Of a stretch of DNA of 64,000 nt, positions 30,793 to 42,606 are shown in pieces (within the stretch, counting starts at the first letter, position 1; each line of letters opens with the position of its first letter). The translations under genes and the position numbers were made by a program. The DNA lies in NCBI GenBank assembly GCA_002197995.1, contig NGZR01000004.1:3658001-3722000 (forward strand). Reading direction: 5' to 3'. The notes under the pieces were generated by a model that saw nothing but the letters and a program-made list of their open reading frames with translations, was not told where the DNA came from and searched no databases. Source of the stretch: Gaeumannomyces sp. JS-464. Lineage: Eukaryota > Ascomycota > Sordariomycetes > Magnaporthales > Magnaporthaceae.

Positions 30793-33555
30793 ATGCCGGA
30801 CCACAGTCGAAGCTCAGGCTCCTCGCGGCGGCGGGCGAGGGAGAGCTTGAGAGAGCAGCGGGTACCCTCCTCGGCGGCCCGGTCTCCTTCGCCTCCTCGC
30901 TCGACCCGCCATTCGCAGCGCCCTCACCATCAGCAGCAGCAGCAACAGCTTCCAGTCCCGCAGCGCGGCCTGACTGTGCACCAGGCCGAATCGCGCGTCT
31001 CGCTTCACGACAACTTCGCTGCCACCAGGAGCCTTTTTGAGATCGACGATGCTTCGTCTTTCATGTCCACCGCCCGCACCCACCATGATCCCGACGCTGT
31101 CGCCGACATCCCGGCCGAGGAAGCTGTTGCGGTTCTCCTGAGAGAGCCGCTGGGGTACGTCAGCCGCGACTGGTTCGAGCTGCTGTGCCTGCCCCGCCAC
31201 GACCAGCCATCGCCGGCCCAGGTGCGCGCCGCCTACTCCCGCCTCTTCCGCCTCCTGGATGTCGAGCTGCAGGAGGGCGAGTCTCGTGAGATGGCCGCCG
31301 CCTACTTGACAGTCGCCCAGGCCGCCTTCGAGACGCTCGTCGAGCCCTCCCGCCGTGCCGAGTATCTCGAGGAGCTGGCGCTGCGTGCCAACGAGACCGA
31401 GCTCGTGGGCGTTGACAGCCATGACGACCACGTGCCCCCGTCAGCCATCGAGGCACAGCGGCTGCTCCGGCTGAGACGCAAGCGGCGGTTGCTGTCCTCA
31501 ATCGAATCGTCTACCGACCTGGCTGTCAGGACAGACGCGACCTCTGTGACCCTGGCGTCTCTGACAGGCCCCTCGCCTCCCGCCGTGCAGCCCTCTGGAC
31601 TTCTCCCTCGGCCACTTGACCGTCGTCCCGCTTCCTACACTGGGTCGTCTCCTAGCGGCCATGTTGGAGCCTCTGAAGTTGCTCGAGGCTGATCAGGGCT
31701 CGGAGCTCCTTCTCGCTGCCCCCAAGCTTACCGTGTCTGCGTGTTCCTACGGTGTCTTGCGAGACGTCTCCCGCATACCCACCGCGGTCCTGACAGACCG
31801 CTACCAGCCCCTGTTTCCCGAGCCCTCTGCCCGGCACCGGATGGTACAGCTCCTTATCAACAAAATTTCCCCTCTGGTGACGGTGGGACTCAGAAACGAG
31901 GTTGTCCGCCTGCCCAAGCAACTGGCCAGCCCCTACGACGTCCACATCCGTGATAACGACTGGAGCCCATATGACCCACTGACCATCCCCGATCCTGAGC
32001 CGTCCCGGGTCTTGGTCGTGGAGAATGAGCTCGATATCCTGCCGGAACCGGCTGTGATCACGCGGGTGGCCCACACTATTGATCTCGACGATGGCAATGG
32101 CGCAGACCCTCTTGATGTCGAAGTCCTGATTACGGCTCCTGTTCTCTCGTCGGTATGGAGGCGGCCTAGGGCTGGCGTCGCCCTCAAGCGCCGCGTCGGC
32201 CTCGGCACCGGCTTTGTATGTGCCGACAGCGGCGAGCTTTCTTTCTTGACCTCGCTTTCAGGCGACGACGCTGCCACTTGTGCTGGCGTCCGAAACTTTT
32301 CCAAGAGTCGTCTTTGGGGCAGAGGCCTGCCTGAAGCCCTTCTCATGTCGCCTGCTCTTCGGGCCTACATGGCGCCGACGGTGGAGATCGGTTATAGTAG
32401 CTTGGCACCAGGCGAGCTGGGACTGCTCGGAGCGACCGGCCGACCGTTTACTGGCCCCGTCGACCGGGGTTTAAGGGCCTCGACGTCGAGACGACCGATG
32501 CGGCCGGTGCCAGTGGTCCTGGCGCGAACAGGGGTTCCTGGACTGTGTCTGCGGCCGCCACGCCGGGCTATGTGGCCGGGTACCTACGCTACGGCCTCGA
32601 GCTGGTGTCTGCACTTCCTCGGGCTGTCACCTCCCTGCTGCCCTTCGACCCGAAGGCCTACCACATGGAAATAGAGCTCTGCACACCGCCTGCTGCCACA
32701 ACCTACCCCCTAAACCTAGGCTCCATTTATGGTGGCTACATTGCCTTCCGCGCCCTCCGCCGCGCCGGCGCCCGCTCCAGTCTTGGCTTCGAGGTTGGGC
32801 TCAGCCTCTCGAGCTTCCACCTCAACCTGTACTGGTCGAGACTGGCCCAGCGCTTCAGGCTGCCGGTGCTCCTGCGCACCAACCCTTCGACCGGCCGCGG
32901 CGGGGTCCCCTGCGGGGTGTCGTTCGTGACGCCGCGCCTGGCCTTCTGGTCCGTCCTTCTGCCCATGGTGGGGCTCGCGGCCCTGGACCTTGCCCGGCTC
33001 TGCAGCAGGGCCGGGCGGGCGGCGGCCGCGCGCGAGGCGGAAAAGAAGCGCGCGACGCTCTCCATGACGAGGGACGAGCTGGCCGACCACGTGGCGCGCC
33101 GCCGCGCCGAGGCCGACGAGCTGACGGCCCTGCTGGCCGTGGGCGCGCAGGCGCGCCAGCAGGCCGAGCGCCAGCGCGGTGGGCTCGTCATCCTGGCGGC
33201 CAAGTACGGCGTCCCGGACGCGCCGTCCGATGACGCCGTGTTCGCGGCTGCGGCGCCCCGCAAGCGCCCGAGCGCCTTCGACCCGGACTACGAGGTGGCC
33301 GACGTGGTCGTGGCCGTGGCCGCGCTCGTGCAGGGCGGCGGCGGCGACGACGACGGCGACGACGACAGCCCGGGCTCGCTCCTGATCCCCGCCGGCCTGC
33401 GCAAGAGCAGGCTGCTCGGCTTCTGGGACCCAGCGCCGCTGCGCACAAAGGTGCTGCAGGTGCGCTACGCCTACCGCGGTAGGGAGGGCTTCGTCGAGGT
33501 GCGCGGGAGGGAGGAGCTGCGGCTGCCTCCGCTGCCTTCGTTTTCGGGTATTTGA
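30793..33555 (+). CDS. DNAJC11-like protein with J-like and DUF3395 domains (two frame shifts)
   Basis: The order of parts matches DNAJC11: an N-terminal J-like domain (WFELLCLPRHDQPSPAQVRA, then AAYLTVAQAAFETLVEPSRR), a long beta-rich middle and a C-terminal DUF3395 region (FDPDYEVADVVVAVAALV, LLGFWDPAPLRTKVLQVRY) after a helical segment rich in Arg, Ala and Glu. Human DNAJC11 sits at the mitochondrial outer membrane and touches the MICOS complex; a similar role is inferred here. The J-like domain lacks the HPD triplet: where it should be the sequence reads LLDVELQEGES. Reading shifts by +1 near 31597 and back by -1 near 32467, so the two cancel; the 2763-base span is a whole number of codons. 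No intron is needed. The N-terminal 70 residues are basic and disordered with a Gln run. Confidence 0.78.
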
Positions 33556-34015
33556 AAATCGGCGGCGCCGATGAATTTTATGACGAGCTTTATGAAGGTA
33601 GAAAAAATGTCAAGATGGGCATATGATGAGAACCATGTATTTCTTTGGCCATTTATCCAAGATATCGAATCAAACGAAAACGCTTGGCTTTATTCGATCT
33701 CGTTTTCATCCTCCCCCCTTTTTTTAGTGCCTGCTTTCTTTTCTTCTCGACTGCCTGGTGCTCTGCGGACCTTTACAAAAGTCTACCTGGGCGCTAAGGG
33801 CTAACGATATATATGCAAATGCATAACGGGTACAAGGAGATAGGTGGTGAACAAAAGTATAGCCACTTAGGAAATGAACTATAAAATGACGAGTGATGAG
33901 ACGATGAGAGAAATGACGAGAAAGATGAAGCGGAAAAAAATGGCACACCCATCTACAGCAGCCAGCACACACCAACTAGATGACAACCCCTAAATCACAG
34001 CTCCCTCGGCTTCAT
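33556..34015. other. Intergenic, convergent 3' ends
   Basis: The 460 bases separate the stops of the DNAJC11-like and ABC-transporter genes. The sequence is AT-richer than its neighbours with a short T run at 33718-33725. It is consistent with two 3' untranslated regions; no gene seen. Confidence 0.6.
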
Positions 34016-37000
34016 TCAACTCCTGGTGCCAAAGGCAATGTCCTTGAGCTTGTCCCTCTCGCCGCTCTCCTCGCACATGGCCCTGAAGACGCCATCCTGC
34101 ACGCCCTTGTCCCAGAGCTCGCGCGGGGTGCCAAACTCGGCGACGGCGCCGTCGCTCAGCACCAGGATGCGGTCAAAGTCGGCGATGGTGCTGAGGCGGT
34201 GCGCAATGACGACCAGGGAGGCGTCGGTGAACTCCTCGCGGATGCTGCGCTGGATCAGCGCGTCCGTGTGCATGTCGACGGCCGACGTGGCCTCGTCGAG
34301 CACCATGACGCGCGGCCGCGACACGATGGCGCGCGCGAGGCAGAGCAGCTGGCGCTGGCCCTGCGAGAGGTTCAGGCCGCCTTCGGATACGGGCGAGTCG
34401 AGGTTGTCGAACATGTTGCTGTTCTTGGCGTTGCCCGTGGTCGACGACGAGGATGAGGCTGGCTGCTCCGGGTGGCTCGGCGCCGTGGGCGACGTCTGGC
34501 CCGAGCCGTCGGTCGAGACGAGATGGACGCGGTGCAGGCTGTCGCGCAGGGCGGCGTCGGTGTGGTTGCCAAAGGGGTCGAGGTTGGACCTGACGGTGCC
34601 GGAGAAGAGGACGGGGTCCTGGGGTTGTGTGTTAGAGTTGGGAAGCTACACGTCAGAGAAAGCAAAAGAAAAAAATCTCACCTGTGGGATAATAGCCAAG
34701 CGGGACCGCAGGTCGTGCAGCCGGATCGTGGAGATGTCGAGGCCGTCGATGTGCACACTCCCCGAGCGGGCCTCGAGGAAGCGGAAGAGGGCGAGGGTGA
34801 GCGACGACTTGCCGGCGCCCGTGCGGCCGACGACGCCGACGCGCTGGTTGCCGTCGACGGTGAAGCTGAGTCCCTTGAGTACGGGCGGCAGGTCCGGGGC
34901 GTAGCCAACGACAAGATCAGAAACCTCGATGCGACCCTTGGTCGGCCAGGCGGCGGGCGGGCGCTCGCCCTCGTGGGTCTCGGTCGGCAGCTCCGTGTAC
35001 TCGACGATGCGCTCGACGGCGTTCATGTTGAGCTCGACGTTTGCGTAGAGACGGATGGTCCACATGACCGAGTTTGCAAACTCGAGCGAGAAGGCGAGGG
35101 CAAAGCCGGCCAGAGGCGCGTCGATTCCCGGAGTCAGCAGGATCAGCATGGCAACGAAGACGGCGAAGAGCGAGCCGACCAGGGCCATGCGCCAGCCCAT
35201 CCAGCGGTTGAAGAGCCAGAGATGCCAGGTGGCGGCCGAGTAGTCGTCGATACGCCGGTACATGCGCTCGATGTAGACCTGGGCCTTGTCGAAGCCGCGG
35301 ATGGTGGCGACGCCCGTCAGAGCCGACGAGAACTGCTCGAACACGGGCGACTTGGTGTTGCTCTCGAGCCGCTTGACGGGGCGCGCCGCGTTGAGGTAGC
35401 GCAGCGCGTAGTAGCCGCACACGACGAGCAGTGCCAGGGCGAAGAAGACCACGATGGGCGACACGAAGACGCCCGCGATGATGACGACCCACAGGCCCAG
35501 GAACGAGTTGGCGCCGAAGCTGACCGAGTTGGCCAGGTTGGAGTCGATGATGTTGAAGTCTGACGTGAACCGGTTGAGCACGCGCCCGACGGGCACCGTG
35601 TCGAGCCAGCGCAGCGGCGCGTGCAGGATGGCAAAGTTCATCTTCCGGAAGAGCAGCCTGCTGGCCCGGATCGAGCCGAGATAGATGTAGAAGAACTTGA
35701 ACGTGCCGATGGCCGACGTCGTCAGCGCGAGCGCCACGTAGATGCCGAGGTAGTAGTTGAGGCTGTGGCGCGGGCCGTCGCCGTGCGAGGGCGAGGAGGT
35801 GGCGAACGACGCAGGCTGGGCAAAGGCGACGTGCTGGGAGTGCATGCCGTAGCCGTACGCCGGGGACGAGGACGCGGCTCCCACGTAGCCGTAGCCCGAG
35901 ACACCGAGCCCGTTCAGGACGTTGATGGTGCTGCCGCTGCTCATGTTGATGCTGGCCCCGCTGGCCTGCGGCTTGTTGGAACCCGTCCAGACCTGCAGCC
36001 ACCACGAGCGGCCGAGGTTCAGCGACTGGTTGGCGACAAAGATGGCCATGGCCAGGGCCCAGAAGAAGAAGCCGCCGCTGTCGCGCAGGTACGTGGCGTA
36101 GATCTGGCGGCGGACCGCGCCCTTTTCGCGGCCCTCTTCCTCGACGAACTTGCGGGCAACCGTCTTGGACGTGACGCGCTTGAGCGTGTTGCCGTCGGCA
36201 GGCTCCTCATCCTCGCCATCGTCCGAGTTGACGGCGGTGCTGGCTGCGGTTCGGCTCTCCGATTCGGGCTCGTCGACGGCGCCCTGCTCGTGGCTCTTGA
36301 TCTGCGCCAGCGTCCCGTCTTCCTGCAGTTCTGACACGAGGCCCGAGTTCAGCACGCGGCCCTCGCCGAGCTCGACCAGGAACTTGGTCCTGGGCTCGCA
36401 CAGGGCAACGTGGTGCGTCACCAGGATGCGCGTACGTCCGACCGCCAGCTCGCCTGTCAGGCACTTTTCGAAAATATGGCGGCCCACATGCGCGTCGACG
36501 GCGCTGAAGATGTCGTCCATGACCAGGATTCCCGCGCGGCTGTACATGGCCCGCGCCAGTGTGACACGCCACTTCTGCCCGCCGCTGAGGTTGATGCCGT
36601 TGGCGCCGATCTCGGTGTTCTCGCCGTCCGATAGCATCTCGAGGTCCTTTTTGAGCGCGCACACCTCGATCGTAGTCCGGTACCGGTCCTCGTCGAACGG
36701 CAGGCCGAACAGGATGTTGTCGCGGATGCTCGCGTTCTCGATCCACGGAATCTGTGCCACATACGCGATCGAGTTGGGGATGATCCAGTTGGCCTTGGTC
36801 GCCTTCTTGTCGTGGCGTTCGTGCAGCGGTGGCACCCGGGGCAGGTACAGGTTGCCAGCCAGCAGGTCGACCTCTCCCAGGATGGCGGCCAGCATCAAGC
36901 TCTTGCCAGTTCCAGTCTTGCCCGAGATGACGGACAGCTCGCCGCGCGGGAACGTAAGACTGACGTCGCGCAGCACGAAGCGCTCGTCCTCGCTCAGCTT

Positions 37001-38994
37001 CTCGTCCGAAGGCCACGCGATCGAGGCCTTGTCCAGCGTGATGTCGTCCGACTCCTTGGCATTGCTCTCGATATCGGGGCTGTTGAGGTACTCCTCAATA
37101 CGGTTGATCGAGACCCAGGCATCCAGCAGATCCGTGGTCAGCTCGGGAACCACCGAGAGAGTCATCTCCAGAGCCTTGAACACGCCAATGGAAACAAAAG
37201 CAACCGAGGGCGTCAGTTCGCCGTTGAAGTATGCGTATGCCGCCAGAGCCACGGCCGACAGCATGACAGGGCTCGTGACCCAGCAGCCGATCAGGACCGT
37301 GTCGGCCAGAAACACCTGCCAGACGGCCTTGAGCTCGCGAGACCGCACGCCTTCCACCTTCTTCTCCCACTGTGGTTCGAGTGCCGAGAACTTGATCTGC
37401 CGGATGCCCTGCAGCGCCTCGGTCACGACTGCCATCTTCTCGTCGCGCACCTTCATCAGCCGGTCCTGGGCCGCAGCGTACTTCTTGGACGACACAATGT
37501 TGAGGGGCAAGATGGCGATCATGGTCGAGAAGCCGGCCAGGAGAGGCTTCCAGCCGATCAAACTCAGCAGGAAGGTCAGAGAGACGATGAGCTTGAACAC
37601 ACTGCCGGGGAATAGATTTTGGAATGCCGCAAAGTCGCTGACGCGCTTGGCGTCGACGCCGATCAGGTTGACGGTGCTCTGCTTGCTCTTCTTGAGGGCC
37701 TCCTCCTCGTCCACGTCCTCGTCTTCCTTGGGTCCCTCAGCAGGTGCATCTGCCGCATCAGCAGCAGTATCGTCCTTCTTGCCTGACTTGCCGTCACCCT
37801 TGACATCCTTCCTGCGCATAGCCTTCTCGAAGATCAGGGATGAGAGCTGGGCGCGGATGGGGACGGTAAGCTCGGCCCAGGAGAGCCAGAAGACGTACGA
37901 CTCGACCCAGTTCTGAGCGACGATGGCGGCACCCAGCCAAAAGACCCACATCCAGGTGTCGAGCCCGTACGTCTGGCCGGGCTCACGATCGCGCTCAAGG
38001 GTGCGGAGCAGTTGCAGAATAACCCACTGAGGAGCAAAGTTGAGGATCGACGTCACAAAGGTCAGCACCCACTGCACGGCGAAGCCACGCGCGTGGGCGC
38101 GGGCGACGGACAGCCAGAGGCGGTGGGTGTAGCCGCGGCTCTTCCAGTCAGCCGAGACCTCCTTGGCACGTGTGTACTGGTTGGGACGACCGAGGTCTAT
38201 CATGTCCAGGTTGTTCTTGCGGGTGGCCAGCGACAGCACATTGGAGGGCCAGCTGAAGTTGTAGCGGCTGAAGGCAGACACGGTGAACATGTGGTCGATG
38301 ACACGGCCCTCGGCATCGTAGACGTCGGGCCGGCGCGGGATCGATGTGCTAGCGATTGCGAGGGCCAGAGCAGCGGCGAGCTCGACGGCACGGAAGGCAA
38401 AGACGGCAGGCTCGTGGGCGGCCAGGTACTCGGCGACCTTGGTGGCCTGGACGACGAGGCTGGCGGCCAGAATGATACACGACAGGAACGAGTAGATGCC
38501 GAGGTCGTAGGCCTGGACCGAGTTCCTGGTGGAGGCAATGCCGACGCCCTGGACCAGCAAGAGCCCCAAGCGGCGACGTTGAGCCAGTTTTCGACGCCAA
38601 GGCCCTGTGCGCTGCTGAGACCCCTGGTCACGAGGACGGCGATAGTGAGGGAGGTTGCAAAGCCGAGAGTGTCGAAAAAGAGTATGAGAAACTTGGGCAG
38701 CTTGTTGGTGTACCTCTGGACGGCCTCGGGAGTGCTCTTGCCGTCGCCATCTTCGTACGAGTCCTGGGGCTGTCCCCGCTTGCCGAGCCGTAGTAGCACG
38801 CGTGAGACGGCCGGGACGGAGCTCAGGCCGATGAGCGCCAAGCCCGTGGCGACGCCCGCGAGCATAGGGGCATCTCGCATGGTCGCAAGCAGAGGCTTGC
38901 CTCTAGGAGCTGGTGCGATGCCTTGGTTGCAGGCCTGAGGCGGAATCAATGGCCGTGCGCTAGGGGGAGCGAGGTCGGATGCAATAAGGGGCAA
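34016..38994 (-). CDS. ABCC (MRP-type) full ABC transporter
   Basis: A full-length multidrug-resistance-protein type ABC exporter, usually in vacuolar or plasma membrane, with ATP-driven export of conjugates. Order: an N-terminal membrane part (TMD0-like, including [16 protein letters not shown]), TMD1, NBD1, TMD2, NBD2. NBD1 has Walker A GKTGTGKS (about 36910), signature [14 protein letters not shown] and Walker [16 protein letters not shown]2 has GRTGAGKS (about 34820), signature [14 protein letters not shown] and [11 protein letters not shown]. Acidic linkers ([14 protein letters not shown]) lie in TMD1 and after NBD1. Exon 1 runs 38994-34682 and exon 2 34618-34016, joining IIPQ to DPVLFSGTV. 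One base is missing near 38572, between LNVAA and [10 protein letters not shown]. The start at 38994 is the first ATG; another in frame lies at MRDAP. Substrate unknown. Confidence 0.9.
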
Positions 38995-41900
38995 GCAACA
39001 CCGATATTTTTCTTTTTCTTTTTCTTTCTCTTTTGTTTCTTCCTCTTTTGTTCGACGCTAACGGGGATCAATTGGCTGGCCGCACGGCTTCAATGCGTCT
39101 CCGCTCAAATCGAGGGATAGTTCCTCCGAGCCTTCGGCTGGGTTTAGTCCTGCTTTCAAGTCCCAGAGCCCCAAATCTGACCGTGCAGTCAAGGTAGGCA
39201 GCCTGGCCCCAAGAGATGTAGTGTCGCCTCTGCTGAAGCAGTGGAGTCGACGCGACTGCTTGTCCAGGATAGGAGCAACCGGGGCGGACACAACAAAAAC
39301 CACAAGGGAAAAACAGAAAAAAAAAGAAGACGTAGAAAGGGAGACGACTGGAAAGGGAACAAAAGGGACGGATAGACAGCGACGGGGTCCAGAGATAAAG
39401 ATAAAGGCGAGAGGCTGGACTCCTCGGCTCCCGAGCCTGCGGGCGGTGTTGGGATGTGGGGAGTTCGATGTGTGTTATTTCCGCAGCCGACACCCCGGCG
39501 TACTCTTCTGAATAATTCTCGCCGCCTCCTCCGTCACCTTGCGACGGGGGCGTCAGATCTAACCCCCTGCTTGGGAACCGACCGCGCTGCGTTGACTCAT
39601 GCGGCGAAAAGAGAGGTGAACGCGATGGAGCTGGGAATTTGCCGGGGACGGAGTCGCTGCGACGCGACCCTGCAGCACGCCGACCTTTTCTCTATTAACC
39701 TCAACTCACATCTCGCCTGCATGGTTCCATTGCAGGATCATGGATGATGGATTGCGCAGTAGCCGCTGAGGGAGGGTAGGGTAGCTGGATGATTGCGGCC
39801 ATCGCGTTGAGGCAGAAAGGTTCAGCAGGCCAGCAGGTGCTTACCACCTCCCCGACCACCAACCTTGATCAGCGGATCACAGCTATTTCTGTCCACTCAA
39901 CCCGGGGGGCGGTGCAGGCGGTGGAACGGGTGGGACCAACGGCGCCGGGGAGCCGGATATTGTCCCCAGCCCAGTTGCGCCGATAGTTCGGTCTGCTGCC
40001 TTTGCTCGCATGCTGTCGAGATAGAGAGTCACTGCCTGTCGTTTGCGGGTTGTGAGCGGCGGCGGCGGCGGTGTGGTGTGTGTGGGCGGTGACAGCAGCG
40101 AGGGGCGTGTGCGCATGCATGCATTAGGCAGGTGCTAATGTGCCTCGCATGCGCTTTCCAGAACCTTACAGGCACCTGGGTTCCAGCTGCCACATTGCCC
40201 GTGGTCTCTCTCGGACTTCTGGCTCATCTCAGCAAGGTTGGGCCAGGTCGACATCGCGAGCAAGAGTCCACAACAGAGAGGCTGATTACCAAGCAGCATC
40301 AAGGCAAGACAGCTTGAGCGTTGTGGCAGACCCGCTAGGGAACCCCAGCCCCCCGCCTCTTGGGAGCTGCAGCCATCAAATGCTGTTGACGGGCGGGTCC
40401 CATCGGATGCCAGGGCGGCCGTGGTGCGGCACGGATCCGAGGATCAAATCGTTTGATTGATTAATCAAGCAGACGCGAGCCAGGCAGCGGCGGGAGCAGC
40501 TCTGGGGCCTGATAACGGATCCCACTAGAGGTAGCGGATCCCAACAATGGACCGGCTAATGGATCCCACGCCCGCCGTGCATATGCACGAGGCCAAGCCC
40601 CGATACAGCTCAGATGGGGCCCACGGAGTAATCAACCCTCCGACGCCGTTGAGCAAGCGGCGGACACCAGGACCGCCCGTCAGGGTCAGTGCCTGGTGTC
40701 CAGCCGTGGCTGCAACACGGCCAGCCTGCCGATGCCTCCACCTGAGGCAGTCCGTCTCGGGATGGCCCCGACAGCCACGGCTGCAACGAAACATAGCGCG
40801 TGCCTGAACATATCCTTCGTACGTAACCTGAGGTGCAGCCCGACTTAATCTTCCCATGCTTGTCAGCACTTGGCACACCCACAGTACACCGCTTGCCCTC
40901 TCGTTGCCGCCCGTTCCCAGCAGCTGGCTGTGCTCTCCGCGGATTTCCGGATCGGCAAGTCAGTCGTGTGTGCCTAGCATCGACGGCTGAGACAAGCAAG
41001 CTCGACCATGGAAGTGCCGAGTCTCCGGATCTGAACGGCCTTCTGCCTCACAGCGCGATATCCAGACATGACCAGACCAGACCCGAACATATGAGTCAAA
41101 AGTGAACCAAGGCATAATGTGCGCAGATATAGGCGAATACATATGTATGTGCCTTCAAGTCAGATGCCTGTGCGTGCAGCCAGTGTTGGATGGTGCTCGA
41201 GGGCTTTGTAGGTTCTGACTGGTCACTGCGGGCCGTCTGACCACCTCCTACTGAGAATGTCGTAGTGGCCTGCCTTGCTGTGCGAACCACTCTCTGAGGC
41301 TCTTGCAGGCATCCATAATACGGCCGCATATCGGATATCAATCGGTTGGGTTGCAACAACGTCCTGCCTGCACCACTAGCTCCTTGGTCATTGTCTGGTA
41401 CCGCATAGATCAAACCTGTCGAGCGGTTTGGCGCGTGCTCGGTGCCACGATTGGCTGCCGGCCCTGGTTTCGTAGAGTCAATCTCGTTCTGATTCTGTTA
41501 GTTCAGGTGCGTGCTGCACCGAGATGGACGGGCTTGGGATAACGACGGGCGGTGTGCACCCGCATGTGCGCCCTGCTTTTACTTTTCCTGCGGTTAGGAA
41601 GCAGCGGAGCCTGTGTGATATCGCGCCGCGAGTCCCGACTTGATCAAGGGAGATGACTCCTGGAAACCTTGCCGCCTCCTGAGGCATATTGACGGCCATG
41701 AAATCCGTGCTGTGACTGTGAGGGCCGAGAGTCCTTCACTGTTTGCCCGATCAATCAATCCCAGCCATGGCCAATTGACGCTGCTTCTCCACTGGATGAG
41801 ATGCGGCTGCCGACACGGCAGTGCGGCGGCCCTGAATTTGGTTCGGCTCGATGCCATATGCCCATCGCGATTGCTTGCAGACGCATCCCACTAGCGGGTA

Positions 41901-42606
41901 GACGACTCCATTCGCCAAAGAGAGACTGCGGAGTCTGACTGAGACCGCCCAGACGGAGCTCCCTCCCTCGCCTGACCCCACTGACACAGGGCGTCCACTT
42001 GCGCTGGGAGAAAAATCCACTGGGCCAATCGCGCCGCCAGGATTCTCGTGCCGCACAAGACAGCACTGGAGTCAAGCTTCAGAAGCGGCACCTGCAAGTC
42101 TCGCCTTGTTTTGGGCCTCTCCCTTGCACCTGTCGGAACAGATTGATTGCACCCGGCCGTGCTGGTCCAGCTGACCGGGCAGTTCTGCCGACTTCTATTT
42201 ACCCTCCCTCGTCAATGTGCAGGTACAATCGTCAATCATCCCATCCATTGTCCACCAATTACCTCAGTCTCCATCTCAATCCGTCGTCACCATCATCAGT
42301 AGAGGACCGACGCGCATCCAAGCTCAGCTCAGCTCAGCTTACCGCCGGGAGATATCTACGGAGCCAATCGCCTCGACCTCCCCAGTCCTGGAGCCATCCC
42401 CGTCCATCTTCGATCTGACCGCGCATGCCACCGTGCTCGCGCCCTCGACAACGACGACGACACCGCCCTCTACCACTCGTCCTCAGCTCCGCAGCTCACC
42501 CACCACCACTTCTGGACCATCACCGGTCACCGTCGATGCAAACACGCCGCCGTATGGTTACGACCGTTCGCACCCGCATAGGCCCATCCTCGCTCCAGGT
42601 GCCACG
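38995..42606. other. Intergenic, divergent promoters of ABCC and Cac2 genes
   Basis: A 3.6 kb gene-poor span. It shows T-rich tracts at 39008-39050, scattered GGATCC sites between 40430 and 40570, and an AGCTC repeat near 42330-42350. The last 400 bases before the Cac2 start are C-rich and lie in an open frame rich in Ser, Thr and Pro, most likely leader. No conserved protein, tRNA or snRNA recognised. Confidence 0.5.

Noticed and set aside
34472..38938. Large plus-strand frames opposite the ABC transporter
   Set aside because: They are antisense shadows created by strong third-position GC bias; the minus strand holds all ABC motifs.
42217..42606. In-frame extension upstream of the Cac2 ATG
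   Set aside because: The upstream Ser/Thr/Pro-rich frame is open by chance; the conserved CAF-1 p60 start is MKSTPLIINW at 42607.
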